A program made the translations under genes and the position numbers. Positions 42,309 to 50,387 of a stretch of DNA of 53,495 nt are shown here, in pieces. Location of the stretch: contig UQDJ01000007.1 in the NCBI GenBank assembly GCA_900539675.1, forward strand, positions 1 to 53,495, read 5' to 3'. Every line of letters starts with the position of its first letter. The stretch's first letter is position 1. Source of the DNA: an uncultured Coriobacteriaceae bacterium (GTDB lineage: Bacteria; Actinomycetota; Coriobacteriia; Coriobacteriales; Eggerthellaceae). The notes under the pieces are model-generated. The model was not told the DNA's origin, did not search any database, and worked only from the letters and a program-made list of their open reading frames with translations.

Positions 42309-45077
42309 TTATTGTTCTACCGTTTCATTATGACTCATGTCCACTTCAGCCTTGGGCAGGGTGAACCAAAACACACAACCGTGCGGTTTTGCCGGATGAA
42401 CACCAATCTTGCCACCGTGTTCTTCCACAATGGATTTACACAACGCCAGACCGATGCCCATGCCTCTTCTGCGATCAGCAGAACCTTCGATGCCGTTATA
42501 GAACATATCGAACACGCGGTTTTCTTCGCCTGGGTGCAAACCTGGACCGTTGTCCGTCACGCTCACACGGATAAAGCCATCGCCTTCATCCACCGTGTCG
42601 ATAGAAATCTTGGAACCTTCCGGCGTGTAATCGACAGCGTTGTTGATCAGGTTTACCACCACCTGCAAGATAAGGCGTACGTCCATCTTTGCCATAAGCA
42701 GCGTGTTATCGCTGTTCACCTTCACGTCGTAGTCTGCAATTCGACGGTTGGCATGGCGCAGCGCTTCTTCAATAACTTCGCTGATCATTTCGGGCTGAAT
42801 CTTCAAATTTAAGCGGCCCTCATCGGCACGTGTAATAGAAAGCAGATTTTCAACCAGGGCACGCAGCCAAACAGCGTCGTTGTAGATGTCCTGATACAGA
42901 TGCTGCTTCGTATCTTCTGGCAACTTATCAGATGCCGTAATAAGCATGTCAGCATCGCCTGAAATCGACGTTAAAGGCGTGCGCAAGTCGTGACTGATAG
43001 AGCGCAGCAAGTTTGAACGCAACGATTCGGTTTTTACTCGAAGCTCAATTGCCTGGCGCTCCTTGGCATATACAATCTGGTCGCCCGTGCGGCCTGCCGC
43101 TTCGACCAAGGCGTAGAGCAAGTTCTTTTCAAAGGGCCCCAGCTCGTCTTCATCTTCCTTACCCAGAGCAATACCGATAACGCCATAGGTAGCGTGGTTG
43201 CCCTTTACCGGCAAGTACAAACACTGCGCATTAGCCAGGGTGTCGGTGCCAGAGCCGGCGCGCTCACCATTGTTATAAACCCAGTCCGCCACTGCGCGCT
43301 CTGCCGAAGAAATAAGCTCGTAGTGTTCCGATGAAGAACCTGACGTGCCCGGCATGTCGAACACGCGCGGCTCTTTCAGGGTTTCATGCACTGTGTCATA
43401 GAGATAGGCAACAACCGGACGGTTCAAAAACTTCAGCGTTTGCTGAGCTACTGCTTCTAAGCATTCATCTAAGGTGTGTGCTTCTTGATACTTGCGGTTA
43501 CTTTCCAGCAGGATTTCAGTCTTGTACGCACGGCGTGCCGTTGATTCGTTTTGGCGATTGATGCGAATCGTCATGGACGAAACGAAGAACGCAGATATTA
43601 CCAGGAACAAGAAAATAATGGGATAGCTGGTGCCATAGGCGTTAAGTGTATAGAGCGGGGCCACAAAGAAGAAGTTAAACGACACCACGCCCAACACAGC
43701 AGCAATAATGCCATAGAAAATACTGCTGGCACGAAAAGCAAACAGCAGAATGCTTACCAAGAACAGCATCAAGATGACCGAATTATCCAGATCAAACTGA
43801 TCAAAGATAAAGCCCACCAGCGTGGCTACCACCACGGCAGCGATAGCCGCAATGACGTCGGTCCACGAGAAGCGCAAAAGCGAACTTTTAAGCGTATGGC
43901 CAAGCTGTGCCGGAATGTCTTTATCGGGCACCACCAAAATGGTGGCGTCACGAGCAATGCGCGAAAGACGATTCACGAAGCTTTCGCCAAAGCTGAATAG
44001 ACGACGCCTGTTATCCGAGGTTCCTACCACAACGCGTGTCACGCCGGACAGCGGGATATATTGCGCAATTTGACGGGCGGGATCATCGCCATACAGCACA
44101 ACCGTATGGGCACCCAGACTTTCTGCAAGCTCAATATTGTCTTCCAGCTGATCGTCAGTTTCGTCATCCGATTTGGCGCCACCGTGCTGTTCGGAAGATG
44201 ACTTCACCACCAGCGCAACCAAGTCGCTCTTATAGGCCTGAGCCATATTTGCGGCAGCACGAATAACGCGCGCGTTGCCCTTAGAGGCCGTGACATACAC
44301 CATGACATCGTCGCTTACTTCAACGCCACCTGCGCTGTCATCAATGCCCGCAGCAAAGGGATTGCGAGTCAGGCGGTCTGCAGTACGACGCAGCGCCAAC
44401 TGACGCAACGCTGCCAAGTTCTTCTTCGAAAAGAAGTTCTGCAAAGCGGATTTCGCCATATTGGGCTGATAGATTTTGCCCTGATTCAAACGCGAAATAA
44501 GGTCGTCTGGTTCCAGGTCTACCAATTCAACCGAGGTGGCGTAGTCGAAAATACGATCGGGAACGCGCTCGTTAACCACCACATGGGTAACTCCCGCAAC
44601 CTTATCGTTTAAGCTTTCCAGGTGCTGCACATTGACGGTGGTGTACACATCAATACCCGCACGCAAAAGCTCTTCGATGTCCTGATAGCGCTTCTTGTGG
44701 CGACACCCTGGTGCATTCGTGTGTGCCAATTCGTCTACCAGAATAATTTCAGGTCTGCGCTTTAGTGCCGCATCTAAGTCAAATTCGCGCAGCGTGGCAC
44801 CGTTGTGTTTGATTTCCAGCACTGGCAGGCTTTCCAAGCCCTCCGTTAGCGCCATCGTTGCCGGACGCGTATGAGGCTCAATGTAGCCACATACCACATC
44901 ATGACCTTCAGCCTGTGCTTCATGCGCGGCTTGAAGCATGGCATACGTTTTACCAACACCCGCAGCGTAGCCGAAAAAGATTTTCAGCTTGCCCTGATCC
45001 TTGTTGTCGGTCTCTTCGCGCAGCTGCACGCGCTTTAAGAGGTCGTCAGGATTCTGGCGCGCGTCCCCTACTCTCAT
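42309..45077 (-). CDS. kdpD: Sensor histidine kinase KdpD
   Basis: This 922-residue protein has the full KdpD architecture. The N-terminal KdpD domain has Walker A GYAAGVGKT (about 36-44) and IILVDELAHTN. A Usp-like domain (about 250-375) follows, then four TM helices (about 400-500) of the DUF4118 type and a GAF-like region. HisKA has the phospho-acceptor His696 in SISHDLRTPLTS, and the HATPase domain has VNLINNAVDYTPEG and DNGPGL. It senses K+ limitation and turgor and phosphorylates KdpE. AGGAGCGG precedes the ATG. Unlike in many operons, a 376-base gap separates it from kdpC. Confidence 0.96.
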   Translation of the reverse strand: MRVGDARQNPDDLLKRVQLREETDNKDQGKLKIFFGYAAGVGKTYAMLQAAHEAQAEGHDVVCGYIEPHTRPATMALTEGLESLPVLEIKHNGATLREFDLDAALKRRPEIILVDELAHTNAPGCRHKKRYQDIEELLRAGIDVYTTVNVQHLESLNDKVAGVTHVVVNERVPDRIFDYATSVELVDLEPDDLISRLNQGKIYQPNMAKSALQNFFSKKNLAALRQLALRRTADRLTRNPFAAGIDDSAGGVEVSDDVMVYVTASKGNARVIRAAANMAQAYKSDLVALVVKSSSEQHGGAKSDDETDDQLEDNIELAESLGAHTVVLYGDDPARQIAQYIPLSGVTRVVVGTSDNRRRLFSFGESFVNRLSRIARDATILVVPDKDIPAQLGHTLKSSLLRFSWTDVIAAIAAVVVATLVGFIFDQFDLDNSVILMLFLVSILLFAFRASSIFYGIIAAVLGVVSFNFFFVAPLYTLNAYGTSYPIIFLFLVISAFFVSSMTIRINRQNESTARRAYKTEILLESNRKYQEAHTLDECLEAVAQQTLKFLNRPVVAYLYDTVHETLKEPRVFDMPGTSGSSSEHYELISSAERAVADWVYNNGERAGSGTDTLANAQCLYLPVKGNHATYGVIGIALGKEDEDELGPFEKNLLYALVEAAGRTGDQIVYAKERQAIELRVKTESLRSNLLRSISHDLRTPLTSISGDADMLITASDKLPEDTKQHLYQDIYNDAVWLRALVENLLSITRADEGRLNLKIQPEMISEVIEEALRHANRRIADYDVKVNSDNTLLMAKMDVRLILQVVVNLINNAVDYTPEGSKISIDTVDEGDGFIRVSVTDNGPGLHPGEENRVFDMFYNGIEGSADRRRGMGIGLALCKSIVEEHGGKIGVHPAKPHGCVFWFTLPKAEVDMSHNETVEQ

Positions 45078-45453
45078 GATCCGCTCCTATATCAAAGCCT
45101 CAATCTAGGCGCCCCAAGCGCGTCGTGCGCGCTTTGCCTACATTGCTAAACGAATGAATCATTTGCCGTACGCAGGTGAACTCCGGCATGGTAGAACACC
45201 ACGTTTGCAGAGCCCTATCCCTTTTGAGCCTCAAGCGTCATATGAGCCATTCGCTTAACAATTTCGATTGTAAAGCAGTAGCTCGCAGCGAGCCAGCCAC
45301 CCACTGCGAGCTACCTATTTCTTTCGGTTTATCAGCAGTTTCGCCAATTTACCTGTGTTTTAAACCAAGCTGGTTTTGCAAGCTAATTTTTCCAGATTGG
45401 CTTAAGCGCTAATCAAAGCGATTTATGCGACTCAAGCCAATCGTGTCAGCTGA
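45078..45453. other. Gap between kdpC and kdpD with a strong hairpin
   Basis: I see no gene here. A perfect 11-bp stem GTAGCTCGCAG/CTGCGAGCTAC lies at 45278-45313. On the minus strand it is followed only by TGCTTTAC, so it may be a partial terminator or an mRNA processing/stability element at the end of kdpFABC. kdpDE may then have its own promoter, which I could not identify. Confidence 0.5.
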
Positions 45454-46059
45454 TTACTCAGAGATCTTGCCATCCAGCATCAGGTTTACCTTCAGCACGT
45501 TAACGGTGTCCTGACCAAGAACGCCGAACTGCTGAGGAGTGGTGCACTTAGCAATAATGTCGCGAATTTCATCTTCGGACTTGCCAGTGTTCTTTGCCAG
45601 ACGTTCTACCTGGAACTCAGCAGCTGCAGGAGAAATGTCTGGATCCAAACCAGAACCGGAGGTGGTTACCAGATCGGACGGGATAGGATCATTTGCATGC
45701 TCAGGATGAGCAGCGCGGATCTCAGCGATGCGCGTCTGAACAGCTTCAGAGAAGTCTTCAGAAGCAGGGCTCAAGTTGGTAGGACCAGCCCAAGCGATGG
45801 GGTTGCCATCGGTGTCGGTGAAGGTGTCTACGTTGTAGCTCTGCATACGACCCCACATGTGGTCATCATCCTGGAAGGTCTGACCCAGTTCCATGCAGTA
45901 ACGAGAACCGTCATCAGTGGTAATGATGTCCCCGTTTGCCTGGTAAGGAAATACCAGCTGAGCAATAACGGTAACTACACCCGTATAAATAACACCCGTC
46001 AAAACGCTAAACAGAATGAATACGAGTACTGATTTACCAAGAGTCTTTCCAAAATTCAT
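45454..46059 (-). CDS. kdpC: Potassium-transporting ATPase subunit KdpC
   Basis: The protein has about 201 residues, with one N-terminal membrane helix (FILFSVLTGVIYTGVVTVIA) and a soluble extracytoplasmic domain. Family motifs are WAGPTNLSPASEDF, then DLVTTSGSGLDPDISPAAAEFQ, then GQDTVNVLKVNLML. It stabilises the Kdp complex. The start is set at 46059 because AAGGAAGG abuts the ATG at 46068 directly but is 9 bases from the next in-frame ATG. It follows kdpB closely. Confidence 0.93.
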   Translation of the reverse strand: MNFGKTLGKSVLVFILFSVLTGVIYTGVVTVIAQLVFPYQANGDIITTDDGSRYCMELGQTFQDDDHMWGRMQSYNVDTFTDTDGNPIAWAGPTNLSPASEDFSEAVQTRIAEIRAAHPEHANDPIPSDLVTTSGSGLDPDISPAAAEFQVERLAKNTGKSEDEIRDIIAKCTTPQQFGVLGQDTVNVLKVNLMLDGKISE

Positions 46060-46074
46060 ATCAGACATCCTTCC

Positions 46075-48180
46075 TTATGCCAGACCGAAAACAGTCAGCA
46101 GCATGTCGATAAGCTTAATGGCAACGAACGGGAGGATAATGCCGCCCAAGCCGTATACCAGAAGGTTGTGGCTCAGCAACTTGCTGGAAGGTACCTCGCG
46201 GTACTTAACACCCTTCAATGCCAGCGGAATCAGAGCAACGATAATCAAAGCGTTGTAGATGATTGCCGAAAGAATTGCAGAGCTTGGCGAGGTGAGCTGC
46301 ATGATGTTCAACGCATCCAACTGAGGATACAGACCCACAAACATTGCAGGAATGATTGCGAAGTACTTAGCCAAGTCGTTTGCGATGGAGAACGTGGTCA
46401 GAGCACCACGGGTCATCAGCAACTGCTTACCAATGCGAACAATTTCGAGCAACTTGGTCGGGTTGGAGTCCAAGTCAACCATGTTGCCTGCTTCCTTAGC
46501 AGCCTGCGTACCGGAGTTCATAGCTACTGCTACGTCAGCCTGTGCAAGTGCAGGAGCGTCGTTCGTGCCGTCACCAGTCATAGCTACCATGTGGCCTTCT
46601 GCCTGGTATTCGCGAATTGCCTTCAACTTAGATTCAGGTGTTGCTTCTGCCAAGAAGTCATCAACACCAGCCTCTGCGGCAATTGCTGCAGCGGTCAGCG
46701 GGTTGTCGCCCGTAATCATAACGGTGCGGATACCCATCTTACGCAGAGAAGCAAAGTTTTCCTTGATGCCGGACTTCACAATATCCTTCAGGTGTACTAC
46801 ACCAAGAATCTTGTGGTCACGAGTTACGATCAGAGGAGTACCACCGTTGCGGCTGATAGTCTCAACAGCTTCCTTGCACTCTGCGGAGTACTGGTAGCCA
46901 CCTTCCTCGGCGTACTTCTGCATAACATCAGCAGCACCCTTACGGATTTCGTGACCTTCATAGTCCACACCAGACATACGCGTTGCAGCGGAGAACGGAA
47001 TGGACTTCATACCAGAACCGGACAGTTCGCGCTCACGAATGTTGAAGCGTTCCTTTGCCAAAACCACAATGGAGCGGCCTTCAGGGGTTTCGTCGGTCAA
47101 GCTGGCAAGCTGAGCGTTGTCAGCCAGCTCTTCTTCGGAAGCGCCATCCACAGGGATGAATTCGCTTGCCTGACGATTACCAAGAGTAATGGTACCGGTC
47201 TTGTCCAGAAGCAGCGTGTCAACGTCGCCAGCAGCTTCAACTGCACGGCCGCTCATGGCCAGAACGTTTACCTGATTCAAACGGCTCATACCAGCAATGC
47301 CGATTGCGGAAATCAAAGCACCAATAGTAGTAGGAGCCAAGCAGATAAACAGCGCAATCAGGGAAGTAATCGTGGTCGGGTTGCTGCCCAGATCGTTCAG
47401 CGTTGCGCTGAAGTCGCTGAAGCAGAACAGAGACATAACTACAACCAAGAATACGATGGTCAGAGCAACGAGCAGGATCTGCAAAGCCAACTCGTTCGGA
47501 GTCTTCTTACGGGAAGCCTCTTCAACCATTGCGATCATCTGGTCAAGGAAGCTCTTGCCGTTTTCCTGGGTTACACGAACAACCAGCCAGTCAGACAGAA
47601 TCGTGGTACCACCAGTTACGCTGGAACGGTCGCCGCCAGCTTCACGAACTACCGGAGCGGATTCGCCCGTAATAGCAGATTCGTTAACCGTTGCAGCACC
47701 AGCGATAATTTCGCCGTCAGCAGGAATCTGTTCGCCTGCAGATACGAAGAAGATATCGCCTTTGTTCAAAGAGGCAGAAGGGGCATCCTTAGCAGCAGCC
47801 TTGGCCACTTCAGCCATCTTGTCATTGCTTACACCCTTGATAGCCTCTTCGCGCAGAGTGTGAGCAGTAATATCGCGCTTTACGGCGCGCAGGCTATCTG
47901 CCTGCGCTTTGCCGCGACCTTCAGAAATAGCTTCCGCAAAGTTTGCGAAAAGTACGGTCAGCCACAGGATTACTGCAACTGCCAGGATGTAACCGCTGTT
48001 AGCATCCGCGATGCCACCTAAGCTCAAGAAGAACAAAATGGTGGTCAGGATTGAAGAAATGAACACCATGAACATAACCGGGTTCTTCACCTGGTCACGC
48101 GGATTCAACTTCAAGAATGCATCCTTGATGGCGCGGGTAGCTATAGCGCGAGAGTCATATGACGTTGCGGATTGTGCCAT
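46075..48180 (-). CDS. kdpB: Potassium-transporting ATPase ATP-binding subunit KdpB
   Basis: This 701-residue P-type ATPase energises K+ import by KdpFABC. The actuator motif TGES is at 171-174; Ser in the matching TGES of E. coli KdpB is a site of inhibitory phosphorylation. The catalytic Asp326 is in LLLDKTGTITLG. Hinge motifs are MITGDNPLTAAAIA and AMTGDGTNDAPALAQADVA. About seven membrane helices flank these. The ribosome site is weak (AAAGGG far upstream), suggesting coupling to kdpA, whose stop lies 21 bases before this ATG. Confidence 0.97.
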   Translation of the reverse strand: MAQSATSYDSRAIATRAIKDAFLKLNPRDQVKNPVMFMVFISSILTTILFFLSLGGIADANSGYILAVAVILWLTVLFANFAEAISEGRGKAQADSLRAVKRDITAHTLREEAIKGVSNDKMAEVAKAAAKDAPSASLNKGDIFFVSAGEQIPADGEIIAGAATVNESAITGESAPVVREAGGDRSSVTGGTTILSDWLVVRVTQENGKSFLDQMIAMVEEASRKKTPNELALQILLVALTIVFLVVVMSLFCFSDFSATLNDLGSNPTTITSLIALFICLAPTTIGALISAIGIAGMSRLNQVNVLAMSGRAVEAAGDVDTLLLDKTGTITLGNRQASEFIPVDGASEEELADNAQLASLTDETPEGRSIVVLAKERFNIRERELSGSGMKSIPFSAATRMSGVDYEGHEIRKGAADVMQKYAEEGGYQYSAECKEAVETISRNGGTPLIVTRDHKILGVVHLKDIVKSGIKENFASLRKMGIRTVMITGDNPLTAAAIAAEAGVDDFLAEATPESKLKAIREYQAEGHMVAMTGDGTNDAPALAQADVAVAMNSGTQAAKEAGNMVDLDSNPTKLLEIVRIGKQLLMTRGALTTFSIANDLAKYFAIIPAMFVGLYPQLDALNIMQLTSPSSAILSAIIYNALIIVALIPLALKGVKYREVPSSKLLSHNLLVYGLGGIILPFVAIKLIDMLLTVFGLA

Positions 48181-48201
48181 AAGTAAATTTCACGCCCTTT
48201 C

Positions 48202-49953
48202 TTACAATCCGAAGACCATCTGGAGCTGCTCTGCGATAGGACCAAGAGCCAAAGCTGGGAGCATCGAGAGAGCACCGATGAGAAGTACAACTACCACTAA
48301 CAGGAATACGAACATTGCATTGGAGGTAGAAAGCGTACCAGCAGAGGTTGCAACCTTCTTCCTCTTGCACAGGCTACCAGCCAGGCACAATGCTGCAGCA
48401 AACGGGATGCAACGGTTAGCAATCATTTCAAGACCACCAACAACGTTAATCATCGGGGTGTTGGCGTTAAAGCCTGCAAATGCAGAACCGTTGTTACCAC
48501 CCTGAGACGTTACTGCGTAGAGCACTTCAGAGAAGCCGTGCGGACCGGAGTTGTTCAAGCTGTCAAACGTTGCCGGATCCATGCACAGGATGCCGCCGCC
48601 GATCAGGATAACCATTGGCGTACAGATGGACAGTACAACTGCCATGCGCATTTCCTTAGGACCAATCTTTTTGCCCAAGTACTCTGGCGTACGACCAACC
48701 ATCAGACCAGCGATGAATACCGTCAGGATTACGAAACCAAACATGGAGTACAGACCGCAGCCAACACCACCGTAGATGATTTCACCCAACTGCATTAAGA
48801 ACATCGGGATCATGCCGCCAATTGGCGTGTAGGAGTCATGCATGGAGTTTACTGAACCGTTGGAAGCAGCCGTGGTGTAGGTTGCCCACAATGCGGAGTC
48901 CGTAATACCGAAGCGCGTTTCCTTGCCTTCCATGTTGCCACCAGCCTGACCGTCGGTACTCATTAATACCTGGCCATCTTGTGCCAACTGAGGCGTACCG
49001 GTCTGTTCGAAGAAGGCGACCGTAAGCAGGCCAACCAACAAGAAGACAAACATCGCATAGAAGATTGCGCGGCCTTGCTTGCGATCCTTAACGAAGCGAC
49101 CAAAGCTAAATACCAAGGCAACCGGAATCAAAAGCAGTGAAATACACTGGAACAGATTCGACAGAGGCGTTGGGTTTTCCAGCGGGCTTGCGGAGTTTAC
49201 GCCGTTGTAGCCACCACCGTTAGTACCAAGCTGCTTAATTGCTACCTGGGAAGCCTGAGGACCTTCAGGAACAATCATCTGGGTTACGGTTACTTCATCA
49301 CCGTCAGCGTTTTCAACGGTAGCTGGCTCCAGCAAGTCAACCTGCTGGTAATCAGAGATGTTTTGTGGGGAACCCTGAGAAATGCTTACCAGAGAAACGA
49401 TGAGGGACAGCGGGATCAGAACATACAGCGTGAAGCGAATGATGTCCTTCCAGAAGCTGCCCAAGCCTTCATTACCAACATTGAGCATACCGCGGAATAC
49501 TGCAAACAGAACAGCAGCGCCTGCTGCAGGAGTTGCAAAGTTCTGCACGGTCAGGCCAATTGCCTGGCTGAAGTAAGACAGTGCGGATTCACCGGAATAT
49601 GCCTGCCAGTTCGTGTTAGAAACAAACGATGCAGCGGTGTTGAACGCCAAGTCCCAGGTCAGTCCCGGAAGTTGTTCGGGATTGAAGGGGAGGTAATTCT
49701 GGAACATCAGAATAAGGAACAGACCAACTAAAGATACGAGGAAGAACAGAAGTACCGCCAACAGGTAGGTCTTCCAGTTCATCTGTTCTTTACTATCAAT
49801 TCGGAAGATCTTGTAGATGATGCGTTCAAAAGGAGCACAGACGCGTGTTACGACGTTCCCTTCCTGCATCACCGAGTTAATGTACCCTGACAGTGGAATT
49901 GCCAAGGCCACCAAGATGACCAGGTAAAGAACGTACTCGAGCACGTTTTCCAT
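48202..49953 (-). CDS. kdpA: Potassium-transporting ATPase K+-binding subunit KdpA
   Basis: This 583-residue channel-like subunit belongs to the K+ transporter superfamily, with about ten membrane helices and four selectivity-loop repeats. Examples are FNTAASFVSNTNWQAYSGE and LGTNGGGYNGVNSASPLENP. The start is taken as the ATG at 49953, which overlaps the kdpF stop as TGATG; a GTG codon immediately before it is less likely. It binds K+ and passes it to KdpB. The length is typical. Confidence 0.96.
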   Translation of the reverse strand: MENVLEYVLYLVILVALAIPLSGYINSVMQEGNVVTRVCAPFERIIYKIFRIDSKEQMNWKTYLLAVLLFFLVSLVGLFLILMFQNYLPFNPEQLPGLTWDLAFNTAASFVSNTNWQAYSGESALSYFSQAIGLTVQNFATPAAGAAVLFAVFRGMLNVGNEGLGSFWKDIIRFTLYVLIPLSLIVSLVSISQGSPQNISDYQQVDLLEPATVENADGDEVTVTQMIVPEGPQASQVAIKQLGTNGGGYNGVNSASPLENPTPLSNLFQCISLLLIPVALVFSFGRFVKDRKQGRAIFYAMFVFLLVGLLTVAFFEQTGTPQLAQDGQVLMSTDGQAGGNMEGKETRFGITDSALWATYTTAASNGSVNSMHDSYTPIGGMIPMFLMQLGEIIYGGVGCGLYSMFGFVILTVFIAGLMVGRTPEYLGKKIGPKEMRMAVVLSICTPMVILIGGGILCMDPATFDSLNNSGPHGFSEVLYAVTSQGGNNGSAFAGFNANTPMINVVGGLEMIANRCIPFAAALCLAGSLCKRKKVATSAGTLSTSNAMFVFLLVVVVLLIGALSMLPALALGPIAEQLQMVFGL

Positions 49954-50045
49954 CACCTTTCATCACCGCCTTTTAAAAGAACGACTATGAGGTAAACCAG
50001 CATGCCGATGCCGACAACTGCCATGCAGGCTGACACTACATCCAT
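49953..50045 (-). CDS. kdpF: KdpF small subunit
   Basis: This is a 30-residue single-span membrane peptide: an acidic first residue after Met, a hydrophobic run VVSACMAVVGIGMLVYLIVV and a polar tail ending KGGDER. AAAGGAAGAAG precedes the ATG at a good distance. The stop overlaps kdpA by one base, so translation is coupled. Position, size and hydrophobicity match KdpF, which stabilises the Kdp complex. It is short enough to be missed by automatic annotation. Confidence 0.88.
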   Translation of the reverse strand: MDVVSACMAVVGIGMLVYLIVVLLKGGDER

Positions 50046-50078
50046 TCTTCTTCCTTTCTAATACAGCCGTTATGACAA

Positions 50079-50140
50079 CCTATCTGGAGTGGGTTTATGG
50101 GACGAACACTTTGGGGTATTTTCGTCCCCCTCCAGTTAGG
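50079..50140 (-). promoter_or_regulatory. Long hairpin in the kdpF leader
   Basis: On the minus strand CCTA.CTGGAG pairs with CTCCAG.TAGG, enclosing a second stem of GGGACGAA with TTCGTCCC. There is no U-tract, so it is not a simple terminator. It could be a riboswitch, attenuator or stability element. I do not recognise the ydaO c-di-AMP motif. Confidence 0.5.
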
Positions 50141-50148
50141 CTCACCTA

Positions 50149-50213
50149 CTGTATATTTTTTTGTATAAAGGAGGCGTTAATATTGGGTGATATGTCGTTA
50201 ATATTGTATAAAG
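50149..50213 (-). promoter_or_regulatory. Candidate KdpE operator and kdp promoter
   Basis: CGTTAATATTG occurs at 50175-50185 and 50196-50206, exactly 21 bp apart (two helical turns). TTGTATAAAG occurs at 50161-50170 and 50204-50213. On the minus strand the inner copy reads TTTATAC, an A-run, then TATACA, resembling the T-rich KdpE site of E. coli. No -35 box is seen, as expected for an activator-dependent promoter. Confidence 0.55.
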
Positions 50214-50387
50214 ATTGAACGTTGAACCTGTTCACAGGCTCGCACCTGGGGTGTTAGCCTGTGATAAATAAGCTCTTTTGGCGCCTCATAGCGCTTTATG
50301 TTTCGCCTTTGTTACAACCTGTAACGCGTTCTAATCCGAAAACAAAAACAAGGGTTTTTGTCAGTGCACAACCACAGTGAACTGAAC
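50214..50387. other. Gap between the RND gene and the kdp control region: inverted repeats
   Basis: TCACAGGCT/AGCCTGTGA at 50232-50264 and GTTACA/TGTAAC around 3 bases at 50311-50325 are inverted repeats. The first may help terminate the RND transcript, though it lacks a T-run; the second is operator-like. No gene is seen. Confidence 0.4.

Noticed and set aside
46168..48021. Open frame of 617 codons opposite kdpB
   Set aside because: kdpB is unmistakable here; the antisense product is Cys/Asn/Gln-rich with no recognisable motif.
50100..50160. M-box Mg2+ riboswitch before kdpF (GTAGGTGAG resembles its start)
   Set aside because: Only a few bases match and the rest of the conserved core is absent; kdp transports K+, so the likeness is probably chance.
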